A DNA stretch of 64,000 nucleotides from Rhineura floridana (taxonomy: Eukaryota > Chordata > Lepidosauria > Squamata > Rhineuridae): NCBI RefSeq assembly GCF_030035675.1, contig NC_084497.1, positions 25,104,455 to 25,168,454 of the forward strand. Direction: 5' to 3'. The notes under the pieces are model-generated. The model searched no databases and was not told the origin of the DNA. It worked only from the letters and a program-made list of their open reading frames with translations. Made by a program: the position numbers and the translations under genes. This document shows, piece by piece, positions 42,409-54,042 of this stretch. Positions within the stretch are counted from its first letter, which is position 1, and each line of letters opens with the position of its first letter.

Positions 42409-44292
42409 GACAAAATTCTGCTTAGGCCTCAAGAACTACCACCTTCTAATTATCATTCTAGTCTCCCAAGTATTAACAATACATTCTCAGAAACTCCCTA
42501 AAAATACTTACAGGACACAGAGCTTGTAAACCTCCAGTCCTATTAATTTCAGAAGCTATTGGTACAATTTCCACATGGGAACAGGTCTGAACTGTCTGCC
42601 TCCTGGTAGCAGTGTCATTGTTAAGCCTTAACAATCTATTTGCTGAGCTAAGCTACTCAAATCCAGCTGAAACCACCATGCTGTCCTTTTAACACCCATC
42701 ACCATTCTGATCTCTTTGGAGGAAAGTCTGTCAGAAATCCTGCCACTTGTGACTGGGTGCGACTGATGGAGTTCCACTGTTTAGGAGTCACTGGGTATCG
42801 ATTTGTGAGGCAATCTTAATTAGCATGTGGTCCCAGCAAAACATAATATACTACTAGGGCAAATACAATTATCAGTTCCTTCCTATTCGTTGCTGCTAGC
42901 TTTTCTGGTACTTTACGTCCAAGAGAAGTAGCTGCTGTAGGACCACATTCCTCATGTTCTAGATCAAGAGCAGTGCTGAGATGTTATTGTATCATCTTAC
43001 AAGGCCTTACGAGGCACAAGGAGACTGCTTGCCCTTGCCGGAGGGGAATTATTACTCTACTGCCCCAACACTGTAATTTGAGATTCACTTTCTGCATACA
43101 TTCTTTCAGTCCCAGATTCTCTTTACCCAAGGGTGTTTAAAGCAAATTACACATTTAACTAATAATCACTATCTGCCTTAATGAGATTAGGATGACATGA
43201 GTAACAGGCAGGCAATGTTAAGGGATTTGCAAGTTGAAATGGGCTAGTATTCTCATCATATTCTTATGGCCTCACTCCCATGAACAGCAAACCTAGTCAC
43301 TGAGCGCTAACAGAACTGGAGTCAAAAGTGGGCCATCAAGAAAAGAAAGGCCTGGACATACAACATACTCTGGAGGAACAGAGGTTTGCAAAAGTACAAA
43401 AACACTTAACACATGAAGCCTAAGGGACCCCAAACTTCAAAACAAACAAACACGCAGACCAACAAGGGCTGAAGCCACTTAGCAGCCATGGAATGTTGAG
43501 TATCGGCTGAAACGAAAACCAGAAAAGGGGGGAGATGAGAAGAGTGGAATGGAGGGAATGGTCGATTGGAACCCTGAAGAGGAATTATACAGTACAGCTT
43601 TCTGTTTCTGGACTCACTTGTCTGTAACTTAGTTTCCAGCAAGCATAATTCATTCAACACTCTCCCAACATTCTACCACATACAGCAAGGCCAAGCAAAA
43701 GGACCAAAAAGCAGAGAAGAGATGGCATCATTCTTAATGGCTGGGGTAAATTAAGAGTGCAAAGAAAGTTTTGCTCCAATCCCAGATGCGCAAGCCCTTT
43801 TCTTTCTCCTGTAAGAGTGACCGACTGCCATTCATCCCTATTAGAGACAAGTACTGCATTTGGGACATTGTTATATAAACTGAGGGCATTCTTCTCCTCC
43901 TCTCCAAACACCAGAGTCCCTGCAACAGAGATGCCTTCCTCAACACCTATTTTATCTTCAAAACAATGGGGATTTTGCTAGCCCTGTATGCAAAACAATG
44001 CCGCTATTCTGAAGCCACTATTTCAATAGTATAATGGGGGTAGAAGGGAAGAGGTTATATGCTACTTATAACTACATTACACCACCAATCTCATTTAAAA
44101 CATGACAGTATCATGGACAACATACGGACAAAAAGCTCTTCCATGCAAGCTCATCTAATTACCAGAAACCTGTCTAATCTGCTGTCCAATTTAAATCCTC
44201 TTATTGAAACTGATACGTGGCCTACACACTTTCAGAATGTGAAAGTACAACAACACTGTATTCCTTCTAAAGTTTTTGAGTTGTGTCCTTAG

Positions 44293-44358
44293 TGCCTGGT
44301 TCTGGTCAACGCTTAGATGGGAGACCACTTGACAGCCCAACGTATGTTGCCTTAGGCT
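44293..44358 (+). pseudogene. 5S rRNA-derived fragment
   Basis: GCCTGGTT...CTTAGATGGGAGACCAC then TTGACAG...TGTTGCCTTAGGCTCC resembles the 3' half of 5S rRNA (TACTTGGATGGGAGACCGCC, GTGCTGTAGGC). The 5' half is missing. It could be a 5S pseudogene or the head of a 5S-derived SINE. Confidence 0.5.
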
Positions 44359-44637
44359 CCCCATAGGGAAGACAAGATAAAACAAACAGGGATGCAGAAC
44401 TAAGGCAAAGAGCAAGCTGGAATGGGCTGGATGTGTGCTTGGAGTACTCCTGAAAATTTCAATGTTACAATTTTATAACAAAACATTTTCCTTTAAAAGT
44501 TTGTACAACACAACTGTGGAGAAGAAACATGCACTTGAGTTTTGTCTTTAATGTTTGGGTATAAGTAGCACCAGAGCTATTGTTTAACAACATTCAGTTG
44601 CAACACTCAGGTGGTGAAGGGACTCATTTACCATTTC

Positions 44638-44935
44638 CATAAGAACCAAAGAAGAGCCTGCTGGATCAGGCCAACGGCTCGTCTAGTCCAGCATCCTGTT
44701 CTCAAAGTGGCCAACAAGATGCTCTACTAGGAAGCCTGCAAGAAGGACCTAAGTGCAATAGCTCCTACTTGTGATTTCCAGCAAATGGCATGCAGTGGTA
44801 TACTACCTTCGCCAGTGGAGGTGAAATAAGGTAATAATTGTGGCTACCAGCCATTAACAGCCTTATCCTCCATGAGTTAGTCTCATTCTCTATTAAGGCC
44901 AAGCTGGTGGCCATCAAATTCCAGTTTTTCCAAGA
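44638..44935 (+). mobile_element. CR1-like interspersed repeat
   Basis: AGAGCCTGCTGGATCAGGCC, GTCTAGTCCAGCATCCTG, CAGCAAATGGCATGCAGTGG and TATCCTCCATGAGTTAGTCT align with the longer copy at 1941-2603. Confidence 0.6.
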
Positions 44936-44952
44936 TTGTTTACTGAAGGGAA

Positions 44953-45948
44953 AATGGACTGCCTTCAAGTCGATCCCGACTTATGGCAACCCTACAAATA
45001 GGGTGTTCATGGTAAGGGGTATTCAGAGGGGGTTTATTATTATTATTGTTGTTGTTGTTGTTGTTATTATTATTATTTATAATATTTATACCCCGCCCTA
45101 CTTCCGTAGAACTCAGGGCGGCTTACAATTAAGAACCATAAACAATTAAAACAGCAATCATACAGATTAAGACATTTAAAATGACTAAAAATCAAGAAAA
45201 AATAAAAATATTTATCAATTTCAATTAAAAGCTCGTCTAAATAAAACAGTCTTCACCTGGGCACGAAAAGACAAAAGCAAAGGGGCCAAACGAACCTCAG
45301 TGGGGAGGAAGTTCCACAATCTGGGGGCAGCCAGCGAAAAAGCCCTATTCTGTGTTTTCGCAAGAAGAACTTGCGGAAAAGATGGAATAGTGAGTAAGGT
45401 CTCATCAGATGATCTTAGAGTCTGGATAGGTTCATAGAGGGAGACACGATCTAACAGAAAACCTGGACCTAAGCCGTATAAGGCTTTATAGGTCAAAACC
45501 AGCACTTTGAATTGTGCCCGGAAACAAATTGGCAGCCAGTGGAGCTGGTATAACAGAGGAGTTGTATGTTCTCGGGGCCCAGCTCCAGTTAACATTCTGG
45601 CAGCAGCTCTTTGTACCAATTTAAGTTTCCGAGCAGTCTTCAAGGGCAGCCCCACGTAGAGCGCGTTACAGTAGTTACCACTGCCTCCCTCTGAGGCTAG
45701 TCCTCCCCAGCTGAGCAGGCCCTGGCCAGTTTACCACAGCTGCACCAGCCAGCCCCTTCCTTGTCCGCAACTGCCAGCTGGGGGGCAACTGGGCTCCTTG
45801 GGACTATGCAAATTGCCCACGGCTGCACAGGTGGCAGGGCACGTAACCCCTGAGCCACTCCCTGTGGGGTGATCTTCAGCTAGCCCTTTACACCCAGGAG
45901 ACACGAGTGGGGATTTGAACTCACAGACTCTGGACTCCCAGCCACAAA
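44953..45948 (-). mobile_element. Sauria-type SINE (family B2) split by a LINE
   Basis: The tail half (44953-45037) reads ATGGACTGCCTTCAAGTCG to GTATTCAGAGGGGGTTT. The head half (45676-45948) resumes at TTACCACTGCCTCCCTCTGA and ends with GACTCCCAGCC. Together they make one SINE like 30777-31138, with 638 bp of LINE between. Confidence 0.85.
45038..45675 (-). mobile_element. L2/CR1-like LINE 3' fragment inserted in a SINE
   Basis: The minus strand encodes MGLPLKTARKLKLVQRAAAR, MLTGAGPREHTTPLLYQLHW, LPICFRAQFKVLVLTYKALY, then AFSLAAPRLWNFLPTEVRLA and LSFRAQVKTVLFRRAFN, an open C-terminal segment of about 144 codons. The 3' end is a TTATTATT/TTGTTG-type repeat at 45037-45090. The open frame suggests a younger copy than the one at 25960. 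Confidence 0.85.
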
Positions 45949-47559
45949 TTTGCAGGGTTCCAAGACACAAGGCCAATGGAGAGGAGAATGGAGTTTAAGC
46001 ACAACAGCACCAATCGTAGGCTGATACCTGCCACATTTGTGCAATCACATAAGATGACCAATACATGAACAATCCTTTTAATTTAATTAATGCTTTTAAT
46101 TAGGAAATTACTCTAAGACAGGCCTAGCTTTTTTTAAAAAATTACAGATCACCTTTACTTATTTTTGACATGGCTACTGTTCAGTGTTTTTGATCAACTT
46201 CTTTTTTCATCTTAATGTCAATATCATTATTTCCACCTTGGGTGCCTATATATAGGTGGGATATACGCTGAAATAATAATATAAAAATATGCTTTATATA
46301 GCACAACCTCACACAGGCCCTGATTTTAAGGTTTGTTTGCTAGTTACAACCTGTGACAGGAAGGGAAAATATACAGTAAGTCCTGCTTGCTTTTCACTGC
46401 ATGTTACCTCATTCCAAAACAAAAAGGTAACTTGCACATTTCCCCACTGCCCCTACAAGGAGATAGCTGGGCTCCAGCAACACATGGAGACTCTGCATCT
46501 GCAATGAAAAGTGGAGTCACTTGTGAATTCTGTTCTCCCATCATACTGTAACATTTGAACAAGCCCCAGTGCAAGTGCTTAAGAGCAGTACAGATTAAAC
46601 AGAGAATACATTCTCTGCCAAGGTAAAATCTGAAGCAAATCTGGGACTACAGACCACAACCTTGCACAAACCAATTCCTGGCATTCAGAGATCAGTTGCC
46701 TTCACAAGGGATGCAACAAAGGGACCCTTTTTAGAAGTAATGTCCATGTATGACAGATAACATAAAGTTCAAGGTGCTATGTTATTCAACGCTAAAGCTT
46801 TTCCCACTTACTTTTTTTCTCAGTATAATGGAAAGCCAACTTCTGCAGCCAAATATGTAACTGCTGCAAGAAAAATAAACCTGAATCAGTATTTTAAATT
46901 CCAAACTGATAATCTGCAGTGCACAGAATATAGGTTCATGGCTGCCTAGGTAGGGTTTTTACCCACTGACCTGCTGACCTCAAAATATAGCAATGTGCCC
47001 TCCCCCAGATTTAAACAACAACAACAAAATAGGTGATAGCCTCTTAGTCTTATGAAGCTACAAAGGTCTAGGATGGAATAGGGATAAGGATTAGTTATTT
47101 GAAAGGTCAGCAGGGAAAGAAGGAAAACCTTAGTCAGTGGACAGGTCAGATATTGTAAAATAGTAGCCAAGTGTTTGAAGAATTAACGGAACTAACAGAG
47201 ATAAACTTATGGCAATTACAAAAAGTTAGTTAATTGTTAAAGAACAATGAAGTTAAATTCAAATTATTTACAGCTAACAGTCTGAACAGTTTTTCTTGGC
47301 TTTTATCCTGGTAGCCAGAAAAATAGCCTCAATTACATTTTTTTAAAAAATGAAACAGGCACCAGACACATGGCAATTACAGGACAAAGGTTTTAAAATG
47401 TTATAGTTACAGTGCAAAGCACAGGGAACATACAAAGGTCAGAATCAACATGTTTTCACTGAAAGAAGCAAAGCACTATTCCCACAAGGTCTCTTTGCTT
47501 CATAGAATACCTGACCAAACCCAGTTACTGTCAAATACCAGACAGTCAGTCGCTCCATA

Positions 47560-47885
47560 GAGATGACCAACTGCCCAGTTTAAGGCTGACCCACAAAAGG
47601 GCCTTCCCATCCACAGTTCCCACTTGTGCAACGCCCTCCATGGTGATATGTGTCTGTCATTAATAATATTCAGGAGGAAGTTAAAAATATCCCTGTTTGC
47701 TCAGGCACCTGATTGCTGAAAGAGACTGCTTGTGATAACCTTGAAATTATTAGCTGCGAGGGCATGTGATTGTTTTGATTTTTTAAAAATTCTAATTGTG
47801 TTGTTTTACTGCTTAGTTGGTTGTTGTCCTGAGCTCCTTTGGGAAGAAGGGCAGGACAGAAATGTAAGAAATGATAATAATTTTT
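47560..47885 (+). mobile_element. LINE 3' fragment (L2/CR1-like)
   Basis: GAGGAAGTTAAAAATATCCC, TTGCTCAGGCACCTGATTGC and TGTCCTGAGCTCCTTTGGG then GAAGAAGGGCAGGACAG are the 3' region and end motif of these LINEs. Confidence 0.5.
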
Positions 47886-47892
47886 ATAGCTT

Positions 47893-48000
47893 ATAAGAAC
47901 GTAAGAAGGGCCCTGCTGGGTCAGGACAATAGCCCATCTAGTCTAGTATCCAGGTCTCACAGTGGGCAACCAAAGAACTCTGGGAAACCCGAAAGGAGGA
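47893..48000 (+). mobile_element. CR1-like repeat fragment
   Basis: AAGAACGTAAGAAGGGCCCT, GCTGGGTCAGG and GCCCATCTAGTCTAGTATCC match the repeat's start, here truncated. Confidence 0.55.
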
Positions 48001-49179
48001 TCAGGAAGTAATGCCTGATCCTTACCATGATTTCACTTGATTAGTTGGTGTGATTTATTTTTCCTACCATGCTTTCTAGCGTATGGTGAAAAGAAAGGCG
48101 TCCCCAATTGTACCCACTTGGTAAATTGGTCTGTATTAATGATCCATGGCAGGATTGAGAGGGAAAGTATTTCTCCAAGTTAGTCTCTCATGGCTTTCGG
48201 GAAACAGCTTGTCTTTTCCCTTTCTTCTTCATGATTTTCAGATGGTACCTATTTGAGGCATTTCTTTTGAAATATATGACTGCAATAATCATGAGGTATT
48301 TAATATTCACTTACCTTTTTTGTGCTTAAGGAGGTTCTTAGTAAGAAACTGTACTCCTATATCTGAAGGCAACTTCAGTCCTCCCTATTTTGCAAATGCA
48401 TGCCCGAATGCACAAACACACATCCCAGTTTAAAGAAGTTGACCATATTGAATCCAAGCACACACGGATAATCTGAACAAAACTCCTAATAGATGGCTTC
48501 ACAGAATTAAAAGCAACACCTCCATATTTTTAAACCAACCATTTTATCTAAGAGATCTCCTCCAAAGAGAGGGAAAACATTTTATTAACCTCTTTTAAAC
48601 ACCATTATCAGTATGAATGAGCTTTTAAGACTGTGAGTGCTTCCCTACACAAAGAACCAGGAAGCAATAACACAACGTTACAGAACTGCACAGAGGGATG
48701 GGACTTTGTTCCACAGCAACAGAGCAAGTTGGTAACAAGGAGCTGGGCAACCACCACCACCACAGGATGCGACAAAGTCAGCCACAGTCGTCTATATTGC
48801 TGTCCTTTAGCGTACGCTGAAGAAACAGACAAACCGCTCTATATTTACCATATGGTAAGATGGTCATTTGTACTAATCGACATCTAATCAGCTATTGAGT
48901 GGTATCCCAATCTTAGGGGACTCAGTATTCAACTCTGGTTCAAATAATCGTTATATTGGAGATGACTACCCCATAAGCTACAACTTTCAATACAAAAGAG
49001 TTAAAAATATCAAAGAAAGTCAAATACTCATATTCCATTAAAAAGATAGGTGCCTTTACTTTTGAGCCACTCCTTCCTTTTAAAAAAAGTGCATATCAAA
49101 CGTTAAGAGGACGCAATGGAAATGGGGGGAGTACGAAGAGAGACACCAGTTCCTCTTTTAAGAGCGGCTTTGCTATTCT

Positions 49180-49493
49180 TGTGCCTTCAAGTCGGTTACG
49201 ACTTATGGCGACCCTATGAATCAGCGACCTCCAAGAGCATCTACCGTGAACCACCCTGTTCAGATCTTGTCAGTTCAGGTCTGTGGCTTCCTTTATGGAA
49301 TCAATCCACCTCTTGTTTGGCCTTCCTCTTTTTCTACTCCCTTCTGTTTTCCCCAGCATTATTGTCTTGTCTAATGAATCAGGTCTTCTCATGATGTGTC
49401 CAAAGTATGATAACCTCAGTTTCATCGTTTTAGCTTCTAATGATAGTTCTGGTTTAATTTGTTCTAACACCCAATTATTTGTCTTCCGTTTTC
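49180..49493 (-). mobile_element. BovB LINE 3' fragment
   Basis: The minus strand encodes LEQIKPELSLEAKTMKLRLS, YFGHIMRRPDSLDKTIMLGK, TEGSRKRGRPNKRWIDSIKE. The plus strand begins TGCCTTCAAGTCGGTTACG and CGACTTATGGCGACCC, the BovB 3' end. Confidence 0.9.
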
Positions 49494-49965
49494 TTTGTTT
49501 TCCTAATTTTTAAAGAATCTTTCTGCTGCTCTTCCCCCCCCCTCCCAAATTGGCTTTAAAACAAACTGGCTTATTGTTTTTATTGGGGCTGCTTGTTTTT
49601 CAATTCCTCCTATCCACTTTAGGCTCTGTTGGAGAAAATACAAAATAGTTTTTTAGAAATATATACAAATGAAGACTCGTTCTTAAAACTGACTTGGAGA
49701 CCATTTGAGGTTGTCTACTGGGGATGGGGCAGAATCAATAGGCTAGTTCCCACCCTTCTGAAGAATATTAGGAACAGGAACAGCATCTGTAGGACAAGTG
49801 AGTCTATATCGGAAGACAAGGCAAATCCTTTCCTTCAGTTATTTGATTCTGATTAGCCAAACCCAATTTGAAAAATAGGGATAATCAGACTTTATGTAAC
49901 ATTTTCATGTGGTCAAAGTACTGAAAATCACATGTCAGTATTATTACCCTCATGTTCCTGATATA

Positions 49966-50024
49966 TATGAGAGAGAGTGAGAGAGTGAGAGTGAGTGAGT
50001 GAGAGAGCAAGAGAGAGAGAGAGA
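49966..50024. repeat. (GA)n-rich imperfect microsatellite
   Basis: GAGAGAGAGTGAGAGAGTGA and related units run for about 55 bp. Confidence 0.85.
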
Positions 50025-50887
50025 ACTCTAAGGTCATGCAGTGAGTTTATTGCAGAGGCAAGATTTGAAATAGGAACTTTCTCCTTGTAGCGTTTAATTT
50101 CTTCTTCACATAACAAAGAAAGTGCTTCCTTTGTGGCGCCCCTTCTCAAAATTTCATTTGTTTTCACCCATGCTTTTAAGTACACAGCATGGCATTCATA
50201 CGATGCAAGTCCACCACATCTAGAATTTGTTTGTACACAACGAGGCAGCATTTGATTGGCTGGGTTATGAAACAAGTTTTGCAATATTACCAGATCATGC
50301 GTCGAGATATAATGTCACCCTTTTCACGAAGTGCCATTCGACCGAGGATGAGACACACACACACACAACCGCCCATCTGAGGTACAACTGTCATTGCCAA
50401 AGATGGGCAAAGTAACAGCAGTGAAGAAATGGGGTACATTTTGGAGGAAAAAAACTATATATATATATTTACTCTGACAGAGGTTTCTACCGCATGAAAA
50501 TGCAAATTTCAGTATGGAAATTGGGGAAATCCCTAGTTTTAAAAAAATACAGCAGCATGCTGTCCCTGAAGAAAGCTCTCTCAAGATACAAATATAACAA
50601 GCAAACTGCTGATTAAAAAATGTCTGCAGCACTTGAAACTGCAAGAAGTTCTGGTTCTGTACAGCTAGGCCAGTGGTGTATAATTTTAACACTGCAGTTA
50701 GAAGAATATGTTTTCTCTAAATATGGAAGTTGGTGTGGCAACACAGAGATATGTTCAGTAACATAAGCAGCAGCCAGAAGACTTTCACGTTATTTCACAC
50801 ACACAGAACAGGCACAAGCAAGGACAAGGTAAGCGAGGCGGTACGAACCCAAGAGAAATCCTGCTTGATGAGAGATTTGAGGCCTAT

Positions 50888-51066
50888 CTAGTCCAGTGGT
50901 GTAGTGGTTAAGGTGTTGGGACTACGACTTGGGAGACCAGGGTTCAAATCCCCACACAGCCATGAAGCTCTCTGGGTGACCTTGGGCCACTCACTGCCTC
51001 TCAGCCTCATGAAAATCCTATTCATAGGGTCGCCACAAGTTGGAATCTACTTGAAGGCAGGACATT
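50888..51066 (+). mobile_element. Short Sauria-type SINE (family B3, internal deletion)
   Basis: The head TCCAGTGGTGTAGTGGTTAA, box B GGGTTCAAATCCCC, then CACTGCCTCTCAGCCTC joins directly to ATGAAAATCCTATTCATAGG, GTCGCCACAAGTTGG and ACTTGAAGGCAGGAC. The same central deletion is seen at 37650-37735. Confidence 0.75.
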
Positions 51067-51305
51067 TACATTAGTCCAGCATCCTGTTGCCCATTGCGGC
51101 CATCCAGATTCCTACAAGATGTCCACAAGCAGGACACAAAGATGTCAGCACTCTCCTGCGCATGTTCCCAGCCACTGAGTCACTTCTGATCCTGGAATTA
51201 GCATATAGCCATCACATACATCCTCCAAGAATTAATCTAAGTCCCTGTGAAAGTCATCTTAGCTGGCAGCTTTAACACAACTTATGGTAGCATATTCCAT
51301 AGTTT
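51064..51305 (+). mobile_element. CR1-like repeat fragment
   Basis: TTAGTCCAGCATCCTGTTGC, GCGGCCATCCAGATTCC and CATATAGCCATCACATACAT, then CCTCCAAGAATTAATCTAAG, align with the CR1-like family. Confidence 0.55.
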
Positions 51306-51900
51306 GTTTATAATTCTACATCCTGTCCTTCCTCCCAGAAACAGCCCAGGGCAGCAAACAGAAACACTAAAAGCTCTTTAAAACATCTTAAAAACAAAAG
51401 ACTTCAAAACATATTAAAAGAAAGCATCTTTATAAATATATTAAAACAAAACAACTTAAAAACAACTTTAAACAAAACAACTTTTAAAACATCTTAAAAA
51501 GCAATTCCAACACAGATGCAGACTGGGATAAGGTCTTGTTATAAGGCTTGTTGACCTGGGATAAGGTCTTGTTAAAAGGCTTTAGTAGGCGCTGAAAAGG
51601 TAACAGAGATGGCGCCTGTCTAATATTTAAGGGGAGGGAATTCCAAAGGATAGGTGCCACCACACTAAAGGTCCACTTCCGTTGTGTGGAACGGAGCTCC
51701 TGATAAGATGGTATCTGCAGGACGCCCTCACCTGTAAGAGCATAGTGAACTACAGGCAGAGCTTGGAAAAGTTACTTTTTTGAACTACAACTCCCATCAG
51801 CCCCAGCCAGCATCATGCTGGCTGGGGCTGATGGGAGTTGTAGTTCAAAAAAGTAACTTTTCCAAGCTCTGACTACAGGTATATAAGGGGTAATATGATC
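51306..51900 (-). mobile_element. L2/CR1-like LINE 3' region, interrupted by a palindromic MITE
   Basis: AATTCTACATCCTGTCCTTC begins the complement of a LINE 3' end. Further in are AAAGGTAACAGAGATGGCGC, GGAGGGAATTCCAAAGG and CACCTGTAAGAGCATAGTG. The MITE at 51757-51871 splits ACTACAGG, which is duplicated. Confidence 0.55.
51757..51871. mobile_element. Perfectly palindromic hAT MITE (CAGAGCTTGG family)
   Basis: Two 57-bp arms are exact complements around a single central base (51814). The arms contain CAGAGCTTGGAAAAGTTAC, TGAACTACAACTCCCATC and AGCCCCAGCCAGCAT. ACTACAGG is duplicated at 51749-51756 and 51872-51879, an 8-bp hAT-type TSD. Transcribed within GNB1 pre-mRNA it would fold into a near-perfect hairpin. 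Confidence 0.95.
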
Positions 51901-53698
51901 TCTAGGATGCATACCTTAATGTGGTGAGGGAGTGTCAAAGAAGCTGACAGCTTAGACCAAGAGGCAAAATTCCCAGCAGGGTCACCCCAAGGTGGAATAG
52001 GTCAAAGCTGAGACACCAGACTAAGATGCATCCAAACTCAGAGGAAGACAATGGTAAACCACTTCTGAATATCTTACCATACATGGTAAGATACAGAGTA
52101 TCCAAAATGCAACATAAGATATGCTGGAAGATGAGACCCCCAGGTCAGATGGCTCTCAGCGAGCTACTGGGAAGAACAACGGACAAGTACGAGTAGCACT
52201 GTGACTAATGACGCCATTGGATCAAAGCTGACACAACGCCCAGAGGCTGATGTGCACAGATGTGAAAGGAGAGTCCCCAGTTGTACAGTACAAGATTCAT
52301 TCATGGAGGAACCGTATGATGAAGAACCAGAAATTTTAGAATGGGAGGTGAAAGCTGCTCTTAAAATACTTGGAAAAAACAAATCACCAGGAACAGATGG
52401 CATACCAATAGAGTTGCTATAAGTTACTGAGACGGAATTGGCTAGCAATGGCCCACAGACTGGAAACATTCAATATATATCCCAATTCCAAAGAAAGGGA
52501 TCCGAGGAAATGCAGTAATTATCAAACTATTGCCTTAATATCCCATGCAAGTAAAGTAATGCTCAAGATTCTACAACAAAGGCTCTTACCATGTATGGAG
52601 CAAGAAATACCAGATGTCCAAGCTGGATTTAGAAAAGGAAGAGGTACCAGAGATCATATCACAAACAAATGTTGGATAAGGGAATGGACCAAGGAATTTC
52701 AGAAGAAATTCCCCGTGCTTTATAGATTACAGCAAAGCCTTTGATTGTGTAATCATGAGAAACTATGAAATGCTTTAAAAGAAATGGGGGTGCCACAGCA
52801 TCTGATTGTCCTGATGTGCAACCTATACTCTGGACAAGAGGCTACTGTAAGGACAGAATATGGAGAAACTGATTGGTTCCCAACTGGAAAGAGTGCAAGA
52901 CAGGGATGTATTTTATCACCCTATTTGTTTAATTTATATGCAGAATGTATCATACGGAAAGCGGGATTGGGCCAAGATGAAGGAGGTGTGAAAACAGGAG
53001 GGAGAAATATCAATAATTTAAGATATGCAGACGATACGGTACTACTAGCAGAAACCAGTAATGATTTGAAACGAATGCTGCTGAAAGTTAAAGAGGAAAG
53101 CACAAAAGCAGGACTACAGCTGAATGTCAAAAAGATTAAAGTAATGACAACAGAAGATTTATGTAACTTTAAAGTTGACAATGAGGACACTGAACATGTC
53201 AAGGAGTATCAATACCTTGGCACAGTCATTAACCAAAATGGAGACAATAGTCAGGAAATCAGAAGAAGGCTAGGACTGGGGAGGGCAGCTATGAGAGAAC
53301 TAGAAAAGTCCTCAAATGCAAAGATGCATCACTGAACACTAAAGTCAGGATCATTCAGACCATGGTATTCCCGATCTATGTGTGTGGATGTGAAAGTTGG
53401 ACAGTGAAAAAAGTGGACAAGAGAAAAAATCAACTCATTTGAAATGTGGTGCTGGAGGAGAGCTTTACAAATACCATGGACTGTGAAAAAGACAAATAAT
53501 TGGGTGTTAGAACAAATTAAAATTATCATTAGAAGTTAAAGATGAAACTGAGGTTATAGTTTGGACACATAATGAGAAGACATGATTAACTAGAAAAGAC
53601 AATAATGCTGAGAAAAACAGAAGGGAGCAGAAAAAGAGGAAGACCAAAAAAGAGATGGATTGATTATATAAAGGAAGCTACAGATCTGAACTTACAAG
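51900..53698 (+). mobile_element. BovB (RTE-clade) LINE, long but broken copy
   Basis: Reverse-transcriptase segments appear in order: EVKAALKILGKNKSPGTDGI, then KVMLKILQQRLLPCMEQEIP, DVQAGFRKGRGTRDHITN, GQEATVRTEYGETDWFPTGK, SARQGCILSPYLFNLYAECI, the catalytic NNLRYADDTVLLAETSND and EYQYLGTVINQNGDNSQEIR. The C-terminal part continues to 53698 and, past a MITE, at 54043-54100. Frames shift at several places (for example between 52422 and 52448 and near 52744-52784), and the endonuclease half is missing, so it is non-coding now. Confidence 0.88.
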
Positions 53699-54042
53699 CA
53701 GGGTCGTGGAGTCGGAAGCAATTTCGGGAGGAGTAGCAGTCAGTAGAAATGTACCGACTCTGACTCCTTCATAAATGGCAAATGTATATTAACTAGTAAT
53801 AACAAATTTACTGTAGTAAAATGGTAGCACAAGGCATTTCATCACCACCATGTGAATCTAGAGCTTGGAAAAGTTTCTTTTTTGAACTACAACTCCCACG
53901 AGCCCAATGCTGACGGGAGTTGTAGTTTAAAAAAGTAATACATTTGCCATTTAGGAAGGCGTCGGAGTTGGAGTCAGAGTTGGACAGTAGAAAAATAGAG
54001 GAATTGGAGTCGAAGGTCCGGCGTACAGACTCCACAGCCCTG
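53699..54042. mobile_element. hAT fold-back MITE (CAGGG-TGGAGTCGG family) carrying a copy of the palindromic MITE
   Basis: The ends CAGGGTCGTGGAGTCGG and CAGACTCCACAGCCCTG are inverted. CTTACAAG is duplicated exactly (53691-53698 and 54043-54050). It is inserted in the BovB copy. Its middle (about 53859-53940) contains AGAGCTTGGAAAAGTTTC, TTGAACTACAACTCCCACG and GGGAGTTGTAGTTTAAAAAA, the CAGAGCTTGG-type palindrome with its far end missing. Confidence 0.92.
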
